64,000 bases of DNA from Flavobacterium sp. Root901. GTDB lineage: Bacteria > Bacteroidota > Bacteroidia > Flavobacteriales > Flavobacteriaceae. Below the pieces are notes generated by a model. The model searched no databases and was not told the origin of the DNA. It worked only from the letters and a program-made list of their open reading frames with translations. The position numbers and the translations under genes are program-made. Position 1 is the first letter of the stretch; each line of letters starts with the position of its first letter. Location: positions 124,001 to 188,000 of the forward strand of contig NZ_LMJB01000009.1 of NCBI RefSeq assembly GCF_001429765.1. Reading direction: 5' to 3'. This document shows, piece by piece, positions 34,318 to 42,270 of this stretch.

Positions 34318-35094
34318 TTATCTCTTTAAATTCGGAATTTTCTCTGTTAAATTCTTCCAGTAACGTTTCGGCATGTGCTGCAAATGCAGTTTAGTGTTTT
34401 TTCTGGATTCGATATTGACACTTTTAAAAAACTGCCGCCAAAGATTCTGGAAAAACTCTTCATTATCATCGCTTATTTCAGCTAAAAATTTAGAAGAATT
34501 AGAATCGGAATTAAATTCCAGTTGCACTGTTGTTGTATTTTGGAGATCATAATAAATGCCGTATTTGCGTTTGGCGTCATAAATGAGCCAGCGCTGATCT
34601 GCATAACGGTTTTTAAAATGATTTTCTATTAAAGGCAGCACATCACAATCGGGTTCGACAATTGCGTAGTACAAATTGTCTTTGGTCAGTTTAAACCTGA
34701 CAAAAGCTTTCATTCGGTGACTTTCTCTTCTCGTTAAATGAGTTGCCTTTCTAATTTCTAAAACTGCCCAATTAGTCAAATCTCCTTCAACATTTACAGT
34801 ATTTGCAAAAATATGTTTTACATACTGAAATAAGGTTTCATCTATTTTATCAATTTCAGATAAAAATGACCTGTAAATATTCTCAAAACCCTCTTTTGAA
34901 AGTTTTTGTTTTAATCCTTTTAAAACACGTTTTGCCTTTAATAAGTCTGTCGTAACCAAATGAGTATCCGAAAAAAGCAATGCATTTGAAACTTCACTTT
35001 TAGCAAAAACAACATCGTCGAGTTTAAGCTCGTAAATTTCAAATACGGCCGAAAGCCAGCCTTCAAAAGTACTATCGTAGATTACTTGTGTCAT
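34318..35094 (-). CDS. TIGR03915-type putative DNA repair protein (DUF4130)
   Basis: A 258-residue protein that starts TQVIYDSTFEGWLSAVFEIYE, the typical beginning of the TIGR03915 (SAM-like, DUF4130) family. KATHLTRRESHRMKAFVRF and DVLPLIENHFKNRYADQRWLIYD are also characteristic. The family is always seen with the radical-SAM TIGR03916 protein and is named for a putative role in DNA repair or modification; activity is not well established. Some members fuse to a uracil-DNA glycosylase-like domain, but this one ends without it. It lies 6 bp after its radical-SAM partner in the same operon. Confidence 0.88.
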   Translation of the reverse strand: MTQVIYDSTFEGWLSAVFEIYELKLDDVVFAKSEVSNALLFSDTHLVTTDLLKAKRVLKGLKQKLSKEGFENIYRSFLSEIDKIDETLFQYVKHIFANTVNVEGDLTNWAVLEIRKATHLTRRESHRMKAFVRFKLTKDNLYYAIVEPDCDVLPLIENHFKNRYADQRWLIYDAKRKYGIYYDLQNTTTVQLEFNSDSNSSKFLAEISDDNEEFFQNLWRQFFKSVNIESRKNTKLHLQHMPKRYWKNLTEKIPNLKR

Positions 35095-35100
35095 TTAGAT

Positions 35101-36360
35101 TTAAAATAAAGCAAGCTGATTCGAAAAATCATTTTTGTATTTACTATTCTGCATTTTTAAAATATGATCCTTTATTTGGATAGAAGTCAAATCCCGCTGT
35201 AATTGAAACGGCGAAGCAAAAGCCAGAAAATATTTTGATCTGCTGTAAGCAATTCCTAATTTCTGTAAATCTTCAGGTTTAAGTTTTTTAAACTTTCTGG
35301 CCGCGACAATCTTTTTGGCACTTGAAACCCCAATTCCGGGAATTCGGAGAATCAATTGTAAATCTGCGGTATTGACATCAACCGGAAACTGCTCCAGATT
35401 TCGCAAAGCCCAGCCCAGTTTGGGATCAATATCCAAATCAAGATTCGGCTGATTGAAACCTACAATTTCATTTACATTGAATCCGTAAAAACGAATCAGC
35501 CAGTCGGCCTGATACAAACGATTTTCCCGAATCATCGGCACAGGCGTTCCAATTGCCGGAAGCCGATTATCGTAGCTTATGGGCACATATCCGGAATAAT
35601 AAACACGTTTCATATTCATCTGCTCATAAAAATAATTTGCCATTCCAAGAATTTCGAGATCATTTTCTTTTGTTGCGCCAATAACCATCTGGGTACTTTG
35701 TCCTGCCGGAGCAAAAAGCGGAGCTTTGTAATTTAGCTTCTTTTCTTCTTTGTAACCAACGATTTCATTTTTCAGATATTCCATTGGTTTAATTACGTCA
35801 ATATGATTTTTGTCCGGAGCCAGTAATTTAAGACTTTGTTCTGTTGGCATTTCGACATTTACACTTAAACGGTCGGCATAAAGTCCGGCTTCTTTAAGTA
35901 ATTCAGCGCTTGCACCCGGAATCGCTTTTAAATGAATATAACCGTTGAAGTTTTCTTCTAACCGAAGTTTCTTTGCAATTCTAACCAGACGTTCCATTGT
36001 ATAATCGGGATTATCAAAAATACCCGAACTCAAAAACAAACCTTCAATATAATTTCTTCGGTAAAAACCAATCGTGAGATCTACCACTTCCTGAACCGTA
36101 AAAGCGGCGCGTTTTATATCGTTGCTTTTTCTGCTGACACAATAAGCACAGTCGAAAATACAATGGTTGGTCAATAAAATTTTAAGCAATGAAACACATC
36201 GTCCATCTTCCGTATAAGCGTGACAAATTCCGTTTCCCGAAGCATCACCCAGACCTTTTCCTTTATTTTTTCGTGTGCTGTTACTAGACGAACACGAAAC
36301 ATCATATTTTGCTGCATCGGCTAAAATTGCCAGTTTCTCCATTACTCTTTCCTGTACCAT
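35101..36360 (-). CDS. Putative DNA modification/repair radical SAM protein (TIGR03916)
   Basis: A 419-residue protein. The radical-SAM 4Fe-4S motif is C67-I-F-D-C71-A-Y-C74, embedded in LTNHCIFDCAYCVSRKSND. A TIM-barrel region continues to about 290. A helix-hairpin-helix lies near 340-375 (LRIPGIGVSSAKKIVAARKF), which points to DNA contact. The family is paired with TIGR03915 proteins, as here. The reaction is unknown. An alternative start at Met7 is possible; the ATG at 36360 is kept because family members begin close to it. Confidence 0.9.
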   Translation of the reverse strand: MVQERVMEKLAILADAAKYDVSCSSSNSTRKNKGKGLGDASGNGICHAYTEDGRCVSLLKILLTNHCIFDCAYCVSRKSNDIKRAAFTVQEVVDLTIGFYRRNYIEGLFLSSGIFDNPDYTMERLVRIAKKLRLEENFNGYIHLKAIPGASAELLKEAGLYADRLSVNVEMPTEQSLKLLAPDKNHIDVIKPMEYLKNEIVGYKEEKKLNYKAPLFAPAGQSTQMVIGATKENDLEILGMANYFYEQMNMKRVYYSGYVPISYDNRLPAIGTPVPMIRENRLYQADWLIRFYGFNVNEIVGFNQPNLDLDIDPKLGWALRNLEQFPVDVNTADLQLILRIPGIGVSSAKKIVAARKFKKLKPEDLQKLGIAYSRSKYFLAFASPFQLQRDLTSIQIKDHILKMQNSKYKNDFSNQLALF

Positions 36361-36703
36361 TTTGATCTTTTTTATTTGATTTTGGAATGAAATTTTATCC
36401 TTTCAAAATTAAGAATTTGACCGCTAGGAGTACTGAAAATTAATGTTCTAAATTGTATCAAATTTTCATCAAAAACCCAACAATAACAAAGCTTTTCCTA
36501 ATAATTAAATACTTAAAAATAAAACACTTATAATTCAAAAACAGGTATAAATACGTGGTGCAGAATTTTTGAATCTTTCTACATTGCGCTAACAGTTTAG
36601 AAGAATTTTTTAGCCCCCTTATAATTATTTTTCAACTCTCTTTTTTAACAGAATTGAGATACTGTATTAGCAAATAATATTAAAATAACTAAAAGCTAAG
36701 ACA
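36361..36703. other. Intergenic region, 343 bp
   Basis: It separates the radical-SAM gene from the small gene at 36704. It is AT-rich. TGTATTAG at 36663-36670, a -7-like octamer, and an A-rich leader precede the small gene. No RNA gene or repeat was recognised. Confidence 0.4.
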
Positions 36704-36946
36704 ATGAGTTTTTTAAAAGGACAAGATGTATCCTACACTGCAATTAGTGGGAGATCTTACAGGGCTATCGTATTAGAAAGAAAAATAGATTTTAAAAAAG
36801 GACTTATCAAAAAATCTGCAATAAAGGAAATGACTTATCATTACTTAATTGAAGTCCAAAAAACTGGTTTTACACAAAGAATACTCTGCACAGCGGAACA
36901 AATTAAGCTTTTGGAGAAAAAGGAATGTGCGCAGAATGCGGCTTAG
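36704..36946 (+). CDS. Small hypothetical protein
   Basis: An 80-residue basic soluble protein without signal or membrane segment; I do not recognise its family. The N-terminus FLKGQDVSYTAISGRSYRAIVLERKI looks like a small beta barrel (two strands and a turn), with a second half YHYLIEVQKTGFTQRILCTAEQIKLLEKK. The SH3-like pattern suggests a binding protein, but this is only a guess. It has a credible upstream -7-like box and no neighbour within 190 bp, so it is probably transcribed alone. Two Cys at 67 and 75 are not in a known motif. Confidence 0.6.
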   Translation: MSFLKGQDVSYTAISGRSYRAIVLERKIDFKKGLIKKSAIKEMTYHYLIEVQKTGFTQRILCTAEQIKLLEKKECAQNAA

Positions 36947-37142
36947 TAAATAATTTAATTTATTGAGATAATATTACTTAAAACAAATAATCAATCTTTA
37001 ACTAAGTTAAAAACATTCTTTTAATATAATTACGGAAAATCCTTTTTCTATAAAACAACTTCGTTATAGTTTTGAAGAAATTTAGTTTCAAAATTAATAA
37101 TTAATTATGCGATATATTGATTGTTAACAAAAATAAGTATTC

Positions 37143-37904
37143 ATGAAAAAGGTGATATTAATATTGTTTTTATTGTTTATGAACAATATTCATGCGCAAG
37201 ATTGCCCAAACAGAATTGGAGATTTTATTATAAATGAATCAACCACTGATGTCTTTGAAAAAATTTGCAATTATTGCTCTGGCCACTACTACATTCCAAT
37301 TTCAAATGGCATAGATTATTTATCTCATGAAGTTGCAAATGAAGATAGTGATTATGATTATTCATTAACCACAACTATTTATGAACTTAAGCCAGACCTT
37401 GATAATATTACAAGCTGGTATAATTTTGATTATGCTAATTTGAGTGATTCGACAAGAGTTTTCTTTATACCAAATTATGAAACGGATGGAATATCTATAA
37501 AAAATTTATTGCTAAAGTTTAATAATGATAAATTGTTTTATATGAAAGCCAGTTTATCTCAAAGCCACTTAGATATTATTATTGAAAAATATAAAGGAAA
37601 AGGAATTATATCGGAAACTAAAAAAACAAAAAACAAATGCAAATTATTAAAATTTCAGAAATACATGAATGAGCATTCTGAAATTAATTTTTTATCGAGT
37701 TTTGATAAAATTAGAGCTAAAATTACCTTGGATTTCAAAGTTAATTCTAATTGTAGAGCTGTAAGAGATGATACTATAGAAATTTATAATTTCGATGAAC
37801 TTGTGGTTAATTTAAAAAGTCTTAATTATAATGCAAAAATATTAATAGAAGAGGATAAAATAAGTAAGCAAAAAGCTAAGGAAGAAAAATTAAGCAGGTT
37901 CTAA
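37143..37904 (+). CDS. Secreted hypothetical protein
   Basis: A 253-residue exported protein with signal peptide (about 1-18, MKKVILILFLLFMNNIHAQ). I do not recognise a domain. Four to five cysteines are scattered along the chain (CPNRIG, ICNYCSG, NKCK, SNCRA). The C-terminus is highly charged (KQKAKEEKLSRF). Local composition is more AT-rich than its neighbours, and both flanks are non-coding for 110-200 bp, which could mean recent acquisition. The reading frame is clean and the start codon is the only good one. Confidence 0.7.
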   Translation: MKKVILILFLLFMNNIHAQDCPNRIGDFIINESTTDVFEKICNYCSGHYYIPISNGIDYLSHEVANEDSDYDYSLTTTIYELKPDLDNITSWYNFDYANLSDSTRVFFIPNYETDGISIKNLLLKFNNDKLFYMKASLSQSHLDIIIEKYKGKGIISETKKTKNKCKLLKFQKYMNEHSEINFLSSFDKIRAKITLDFKVNSNCRAVRDDTIEIYNFDELVVNLKSLNYNAKILIEEDKISKQKAKEEKLSRF

Positions 37905-38011
37905 GCACTTATTTATATATAAGAATGTTTAAGAAGTTTAAATTGAACACTTTTCGATATTTTTTTATTATTCATGTTTTTTAAGTCTTTAGAAAACTGC
38001 TTTTGATAAAA

Positions 38012-38614
38012 TTACACCAAAACATCTTCTTTATTCAATCCTAAAATCTTACCATAAGCAACAGCAGCTTTATGTACCTGAATAAACCAGTCTTCCGCTG
38101 CATTATCATCTGCGCCGTCTGAAATATATTTAAGACATAAAAACGGAATATTCTCTTTCATGGCAATCATGGCTAAAACATAACCTTCCATATCGACAAC
38201 ATTATAGGCATCAGAACAATGTCCCATTTCAAAATTATCTCCTGTTCCGCAGATTCCTTCTTTTAGTCCATCCATTTTTAAACCGTATTCCAAAAGCGGA
38301 GGCAGCCCGGATAAAGGAGTTTCATATTGTGCATAACCTAATGCCTGAACATCCATATCTCTTTGTACAAATTTAGTACAGCAGATTACTTCTCCTTTTT
38401 GAAAAAAACTGCTTCCTGCAGATCCTAAATTAACTATTAAGGAAGGCTTTTTAAGCTGAATTACTTTAGACAATTCATATGCAGCATTCACTTTTCCAAT
38501 TCCCGTAATCAATTTATTATGACTTTTAAAAACTTCTGCTGCTTCAGATTCAAGAGCAAATGTGAATAAGATATCGTCAATAGCAAAAGATTGGTTTTTG
38601 TTGATTTGTATCAT
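38012..38614 (-). CDS. Nucleosidase of the nucleoside-phosphorylase superfamily (MTAN-like)
   Basis: A 200-residue soluble enzyme. The NP-fold hallmarks are ITGIGKVNAAYELSKV (about 36-51), LIVNLGSAGS (59-68), a loop FVQRDMDVQA, and near the C-terminus NVVDMEGYVLAMIAMKENIPFLCLKYISDGADD with the Met-Glu that binds the ribose. The catalytic Asp is in ISDGADD. The short length and pattern suit a methylthioadenosine/S-adenosylhomocysteine-type nucleosidase, but another base preference is possible. No pathway partners are adjacent. Confidence 0.82.
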   Translation of the reverse strand: MIQINKNQSFAIDDILFTFALESEAAEVFKSHNKLITGIGKVNAAYELSKVIQLKKPSLIVNLGSAGSSFFQKGEVICCTKFVQRDMDVQALGYAQYETPLSGLPPLLEYGLKMDGLKEGICGTGDNFEMGHCSDAYNVVDMEGYVLAMIAMKENIPFLCLKYISDGADDNAAEDWFIQVHKAAVAYGKILGLNKEDVLV

Positions 38615-38784
38615 TGTTAATTTTAGTTTTCTGTCAGCAAAAATACGTTTAAAAACTTTTTTAATTTAACGTATTTCTTCTAATTCTAAAAACCACGTTA
38701 AAATCCCAATCAAATAGTGGTTTTTCCATATAAAAAAATATATTTGTCAAAAGCAGTTTCCCCAGAAACCGAAAAGACATTTGT

Positions 38785-39348
38785 ATGGATAATGAAAAAT
38801 TTATTTTCTGCCTCGAAGGCGTTCAGGACGTAGATACCGTTATAACTACTGATGTGGTTAAAAATCTGGAAGAAATTGCTTTTGACCAGGGTATTGCGAG
38901 CATCTATAAAACCTGCGATACGATTGAAGGCTTAGAAGAAAGCCTAAACACGCTGCTTTATGACGATCATAATTTTAAGGATTATGAAATTATTTATCTC
39001 GTTATGCCGGGGCAGGAAAACAATATCTGTCTTCACGATTATTATTACAGCCTCGAAGAAATAGCCGAACTTTTTGAGGGAAAAATGAAAGGTAAAATCA
39101 TTCATTTTGCCAATAAAAAAAGACTCGACCTCAACGAAGAAGAAGCACAGTATTTCCTTGATATTACAGGAGCGCGCGCCATTTCCGGTTATGGCTCTAC
39201 CTATAATAAAATTGCCAGCTCGAGTACAATCGACAAAGCGTTTTTCAGTTTGTATCAGGAAAACGATGATCTTACCGAAGTTGTAGAAGATTTATACCAA
39301 AAACATTATGCACTTTGCAAATTACTTGATTTTAGATTGTATTATTAA
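38785..39348 (+). CDS. DUF6642-like protein
   Basis: A 187-residue soluble protein opening with KFIFCLEGVQDVDTVITTDVV. YEIIYLVMPGQENNICLHDYYYSLEEIAELFEGKMKG follows in the middle, then GARAISGYGSTYNKI. This fits my memory of the DUF6642 family, whose central strand-loop with conserved His may resemble a caspase-like or CHAT-type core; the catalytic nature is unproven. The AraC regulator gene starts 3 bp after its stop, and the 69-aa gene follows 60 bp later, so the three may form a unit. No defence-system partners are seen. Confidence 0.6.
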   Translation: MDNEKFIFCLEGVQDVDTVITTDVVKNLEEIAFDQGIASIYKTCDTIEGLEESLNTLLYDDHNFKDYEIIYLVMPGQENNICLHDYYYSLEEIAELFEGKMKGKIIHFANKKRLDLNEEEAQYFLDITGARAISGYGSTYNKIASSSTIDKAFFSLYQENDDLTEVVEDLYQKHYALCKLLDFRLYY

Positions 39349-39350
39349 GT

Positions 39351-40271
39351 ATGGGCGCAAAGACGATCGAAAAAATAAAAACCTATAATCCTTCGGGTTT
39401 TCGGGAAAAGTTTCTGGGAGAGGATAATCCAATTCATTTGCTTTTCAAGTCGAATTCTGATCACTTTTTTTGTCTTGAAATTGAAGAAATAATGCAGATG
39501 CAGCATCCTGTGCCGCCTTGCAAGCATTCTTGCCATACCTTAATTTTTATTTCTTCGGGCCAGCATGTGATGAAATTGGGATCTCAGGAATACATCACGA
39601 CGGATAATGAAATTATTGTGGTTCCGGCGGGACAGATTTTTTCTCTTGATAATGTTAACAATATACACAAAGGCTATATCTGCCAGTTTCATCCTGATAT
39701 TTTAATTGGTAAATACGGAAGCCGCGAAATGCTGAACGAATTTGATTTCATGAAAATTTCGGGCAATCCAAAAATTACTTTAGCGTCTGAAGATGTTTTG
39801 AATGTTTCGGCTGTTTTAAAACGTCTTCATAAAGAATATTCAGAAACAACAACGGCAAACCTCAACATTGTACAATCGTATTTGATTGCTTTGTTTTATG
39901 AAATGAATAAAAATTCGGTTAAGAGTGCTAAAAGTATTTCGGCAGCTGAGGTTATTACAAATAAATTTAAAGAACTAATTCATCAAAATATCAAAACCCA
40001 TCATTTGGTTCATTATTACGCTTCGCTGCTCAATGTTACGCCAAATCATTTGAATAAATCGGTTCGAACTGTTACAGGAAAATCTGCAGCAAAATGGATT
40101 GACGAAACCATATTATTAGAAGCCAAATATTTACTATTTCAAACTACACTTTCTGTAAGTGAAATCGCAGTACAGGTAGGACATGAAGATCAATCGTACT
40201 TTAGTCGTTTCTTTAAAAAACACGAAGGAATTAGTCCTGTTCAATATCGAAAAATGATTGATAAATCCTAA
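39351..40271 (+). CDS. AraC-family transcriptional regulator
   Basis: A 306-residue regulator. The N-terminal sensing domain covers about 20-140 and includes HTLIFISSGQHVMKLGSQEY and EIIVVPAGQIFSLDNV (cupin-like). The C-terminal AraC domain (about 200-306) has HYYASLLNVTPNHLNKSVRTVTG and LSVSEIAVQVGHEDQSYFSRFFKKHEG. It lies 3 bp downstream of the DUF6642-like gene and so is probably co-transcribed with it. Effector and targets are unknown. Confidence 0.9.
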   Translation: MGAKTIEKIKTYNPSGFREKFLGEDNPIHLLFKSNSDHFFCLEIEEIMQMQHPVPPCKHSCHTLIFISSGQHVMKLGSQEYITTDNEIIVVPAGQIFSLDNVNNIHKGYICQFHPDILIGKYGSREMLNEFDFMKISGNPKITLASEDVLNVSAVLKRLHKEYSETTTANLNIVQSYLIALFYEMNKNSVKSAKSISAAEVITNKFKELIHQNIKTHHLVHYYASLLNVTPNHLNKSVRTVTGKSAAKWIDETILLEAKYLLFQTTLSVSEIAVQVGHEDQSYFSRFFKKHEGISPVQYRKMIDKS

Positions 40272-40331
40272 TCATTGATTATTGAATCCTAATAAACAGC
40301 GAAACATTTTTTAGAAATTTGCATCTCAAAA

Positions 40332-40541
40332 ATGCATACTATGATTTATGTTTTTAAAACTTCTGTTGACAGCCGGTCTAAATTTGAGTCGGCCTCTGTC
40401 CTGCTTCGCGAATTACTCCCCAATACTTTATGGAATTTTGACCTTGAAGATTGTGATAATATTTTACGTATTGACAGTGAGCTTGACATTCCTGCCTTAA
40501 TTCAAAACAACGGTATTTTTGAGTGTATCGAATTAGAATAA
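40332..40541 (+). CDS. 69-residue small protein, paralogue of the gene at 7105
   Basis: A 69-residue soluble protein. It aligns by eye with the protein at 7105-7314: YVFKTSVDSRSKFESASVLL, then NFDLEDCDNILRID, matching FKT, VLL, NFD and IL-R/K-I. An internal ATG (Met4, 40341) gives MIYVFKTSV, the more usual family start, but the first ATG is kept. The pattern strand-helix-strand-helix suggests a ferredoxin-like fold. It lies 60 bp after an AraC gene here, and between sigma and FecR in the other locus, so no single context explains it. A bidirectional terminator follows. Confidence 0.65.
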   Translation: MHTMIYVFKTSVDSRSKFESASVLLRELLPNTLWNFDLEDCDNILRIDSELDIPALIQNNGIFECIELE

Positions 40542-40601
40542 TTTTTTTAGTCTCAGTTTTCAGTTTTGATTTGCGCTGAGACGTTACCAAAGTTCAAATA
40601 C

Positions 40602-40632
40602 AAAAAGGGATGCAGACTGCATCCCTTTTTTA
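40602..40632. terminator. Bidirectional terminator
   Basis: AAAAAGGGATGCAG (40602-40615) pairs with CTGCATCCCTTTTT (40617-40630) with a very small loop. It separates the 69-aa gene from the convergent SusC operon. Confidence 0.85.
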
Positions 40633-40656
40633 ACTAACTATGAAAAATGAAACTTG

Positions 40657-42231
40657 TTAATCTAACCAGCGCGGATCTCCAATGTGATTGTCGATCAGGG
40701 TTTGATTTTTTACTGTAAAATCGCTTCCTACAGCGTTTACAAACTGTGGATCTGCAGTAGTTCCCGAAGCATCGATTTTATTTAAATTAATCGCTGCATC
40801 CATAAAACCCTGAGCGTTGTAATAATAATTTTTACTGAATACAGGAGCTGTAGTTCCTGCCTGATTTGTGTAAATTGCCGTTGTTGATGCTATCAAAGTA
40901 TTTTTTACTGTTGATGTATTACTTACAAAACGAACATATAAAATTCTTTTTGGTGCTGCCGTACTCGAAACGTTATACAAAGTACAGCTGTCAATTAATA
41001 CATTTGTTGTTAATCCAGTTCCGGAAGAGCCATTTGGTGCTGCAGCTGCATCTGCCCTGACAAAATCACGTCCGGTTGAACAAGTATCAAATGTGCTGTT
41101 TTTAAGAACAATACTAGCCGCATAGGTATTTCTGAAATCGATAAAATCTGCTCCGGCATTTGTATTTACGTTTTTAATAATGCTGTTGTCTACTGTAAAT
41201 GACATTACTTTTGATCCGCTTGCATTTGCTGCAATTAACGCACGTGTATAATCATGAACTGTACTGCTGCTTACTAAAATATCACCATAAGTTGTTCCTG
41301 TTCCTGAAATTGTTATTACTGCCGCGTTATCCATTCCTGTTCCGTCTAAATCTAAATCAATTAATAACAGATTAGAAGTTCCGGCATTTACTGTAAATTT
41401 AACATGCAGTTTTGGTTTGTCTCCCGGACGTAAACCTCGTATTGTAATAGATTTGCTCAAAGCGATTTCTCCTTTAAACGCCTGATAATCTCCCGGCATT
41501 AAAACCAATACAGCGCCTGAAGCCGCTTCGGTTATTTTTGCATTTAAGTCATCTTCGGGTTTTATTAAAATTCCGGTTCCAATATCAATTCCGGTTGTAA
41601 ATGTTATAATACCTCTTTTCTTTGCTCCGTTTAATAACGTAGCTGTATAAGCAGTTTCTCCGGTCAGGCCTGTTACAATTGCAGCACCCGCCGTTTTTTC
41701 TGCGGCTGTAATAGTATGTGTAATTCCGTCCGGCGCAATTGAAATTTGTGTTACAGCACTGTTTGGTGTCCATCTCAGCGTTACTTGTTTTGCTTCAATA
41801 TCGGCATCCTGAACGGCAGAAAAAAGCTGTTCTGACAACGTTGTTGCTGTTACAACTGACCATTTAGAATCTGATAAACCTGTCGAGCTTACCGCTTTTA
41901 CTCTAATAGAATAAACTGTTTCTCCTTCTAATGGAACCTGAACAGGTAATTCTGCTGCAGTTACGTTTATTGTTTTATAGATGGTTTTGAACTCTGTGTC
42001 ATCTGCACTGAATTCTACCACATAATGATCTGCATCATTATTTTCTTTAATGGTCCAGTTTAATTCAACTGTAGTTTGATTTCTCACTTTTGCAGTCAAA
42101 CCAATTGGAGAAAATTCTCTGCTTACATTCAGCGTATCTATAACGCCTTCATTATAACTTTCACAGCCCGAAATAACAGCTGTCAATAGTATTGAAGCTA
42201 TTAATCCTTTTATTATATATTTTGTTTTCAT
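40657..42231 (-). CDS. Surface lipoprotein with Fn3-like and DUF5123 domains
   Basis: A 524-residue lipoprotein; an in-frame ATG six bases upstream (42237) also exists, but Met at 42231 gives the neat signal MKTKYIIKGLIASILLTAVI with Cys at the SGC lipobox. Two fibronectin type III-like modules follow (about 40-210, RNQTTVELNWTIKENNDADHYVVEF). The C-terminal 300 residues form a right-handed beta-helix like pectate lyase, ending in the DUF5123-type IDNHIGDPRWLD. Such proteins are found as the third gene after SusC and SusD in pectin or related glycan loci. It probably binds glycan; no catalytic residues were assigned. Confidence 0.75.
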   Translation of the reverse strand: MKTKYIIKGLIASILLTAVISGCESYNEGVIDTLNVSREFSPIGLTAKVRNQTTVELNWTIKENNDADHYVVEFSADDTEFKTIYKTINVTAAELPVQVPLEGETVYSIRVKAVSSTGLSDSKWSVVTATTLSEQLFSAVQDADIEAKQVTLRWTPNSAVTQISIAPDGITHTITAAEKTAGAAIVTGLTGETAYTATLLNGAKKRGIITFTTGIDIGTGILIKPEDDLNAKITEAASGAVLVLMPGDYQAFKGEIALSKSITIRGLRPGDKPKLHVKFTVNAGTSNLLLIDLDLDGTGMDNAAVITISGTGTTYGDILVSSSTVHDYTRALIAANASGSKVMSFTVDNSIIKNVNTNAGADFIDFRNTYAASIVLKNSTFDTCSTGRDFVRADAAAAPNGSSGTGLTTNVLIDSCTLYNVSSTAAPKRILYVRFVSNTSTVKNTLIASTTAIYTNQAGTTAPVFSKNYYYNAQGFMDAAINLNKIDASGTTADPQFVNAVGSDFTVKNQTLIDNHIGDPRWLD

Positions 42232-42270
42232 AAACATAATGCCTTATAATTAATAAATAATTGTATGAGA

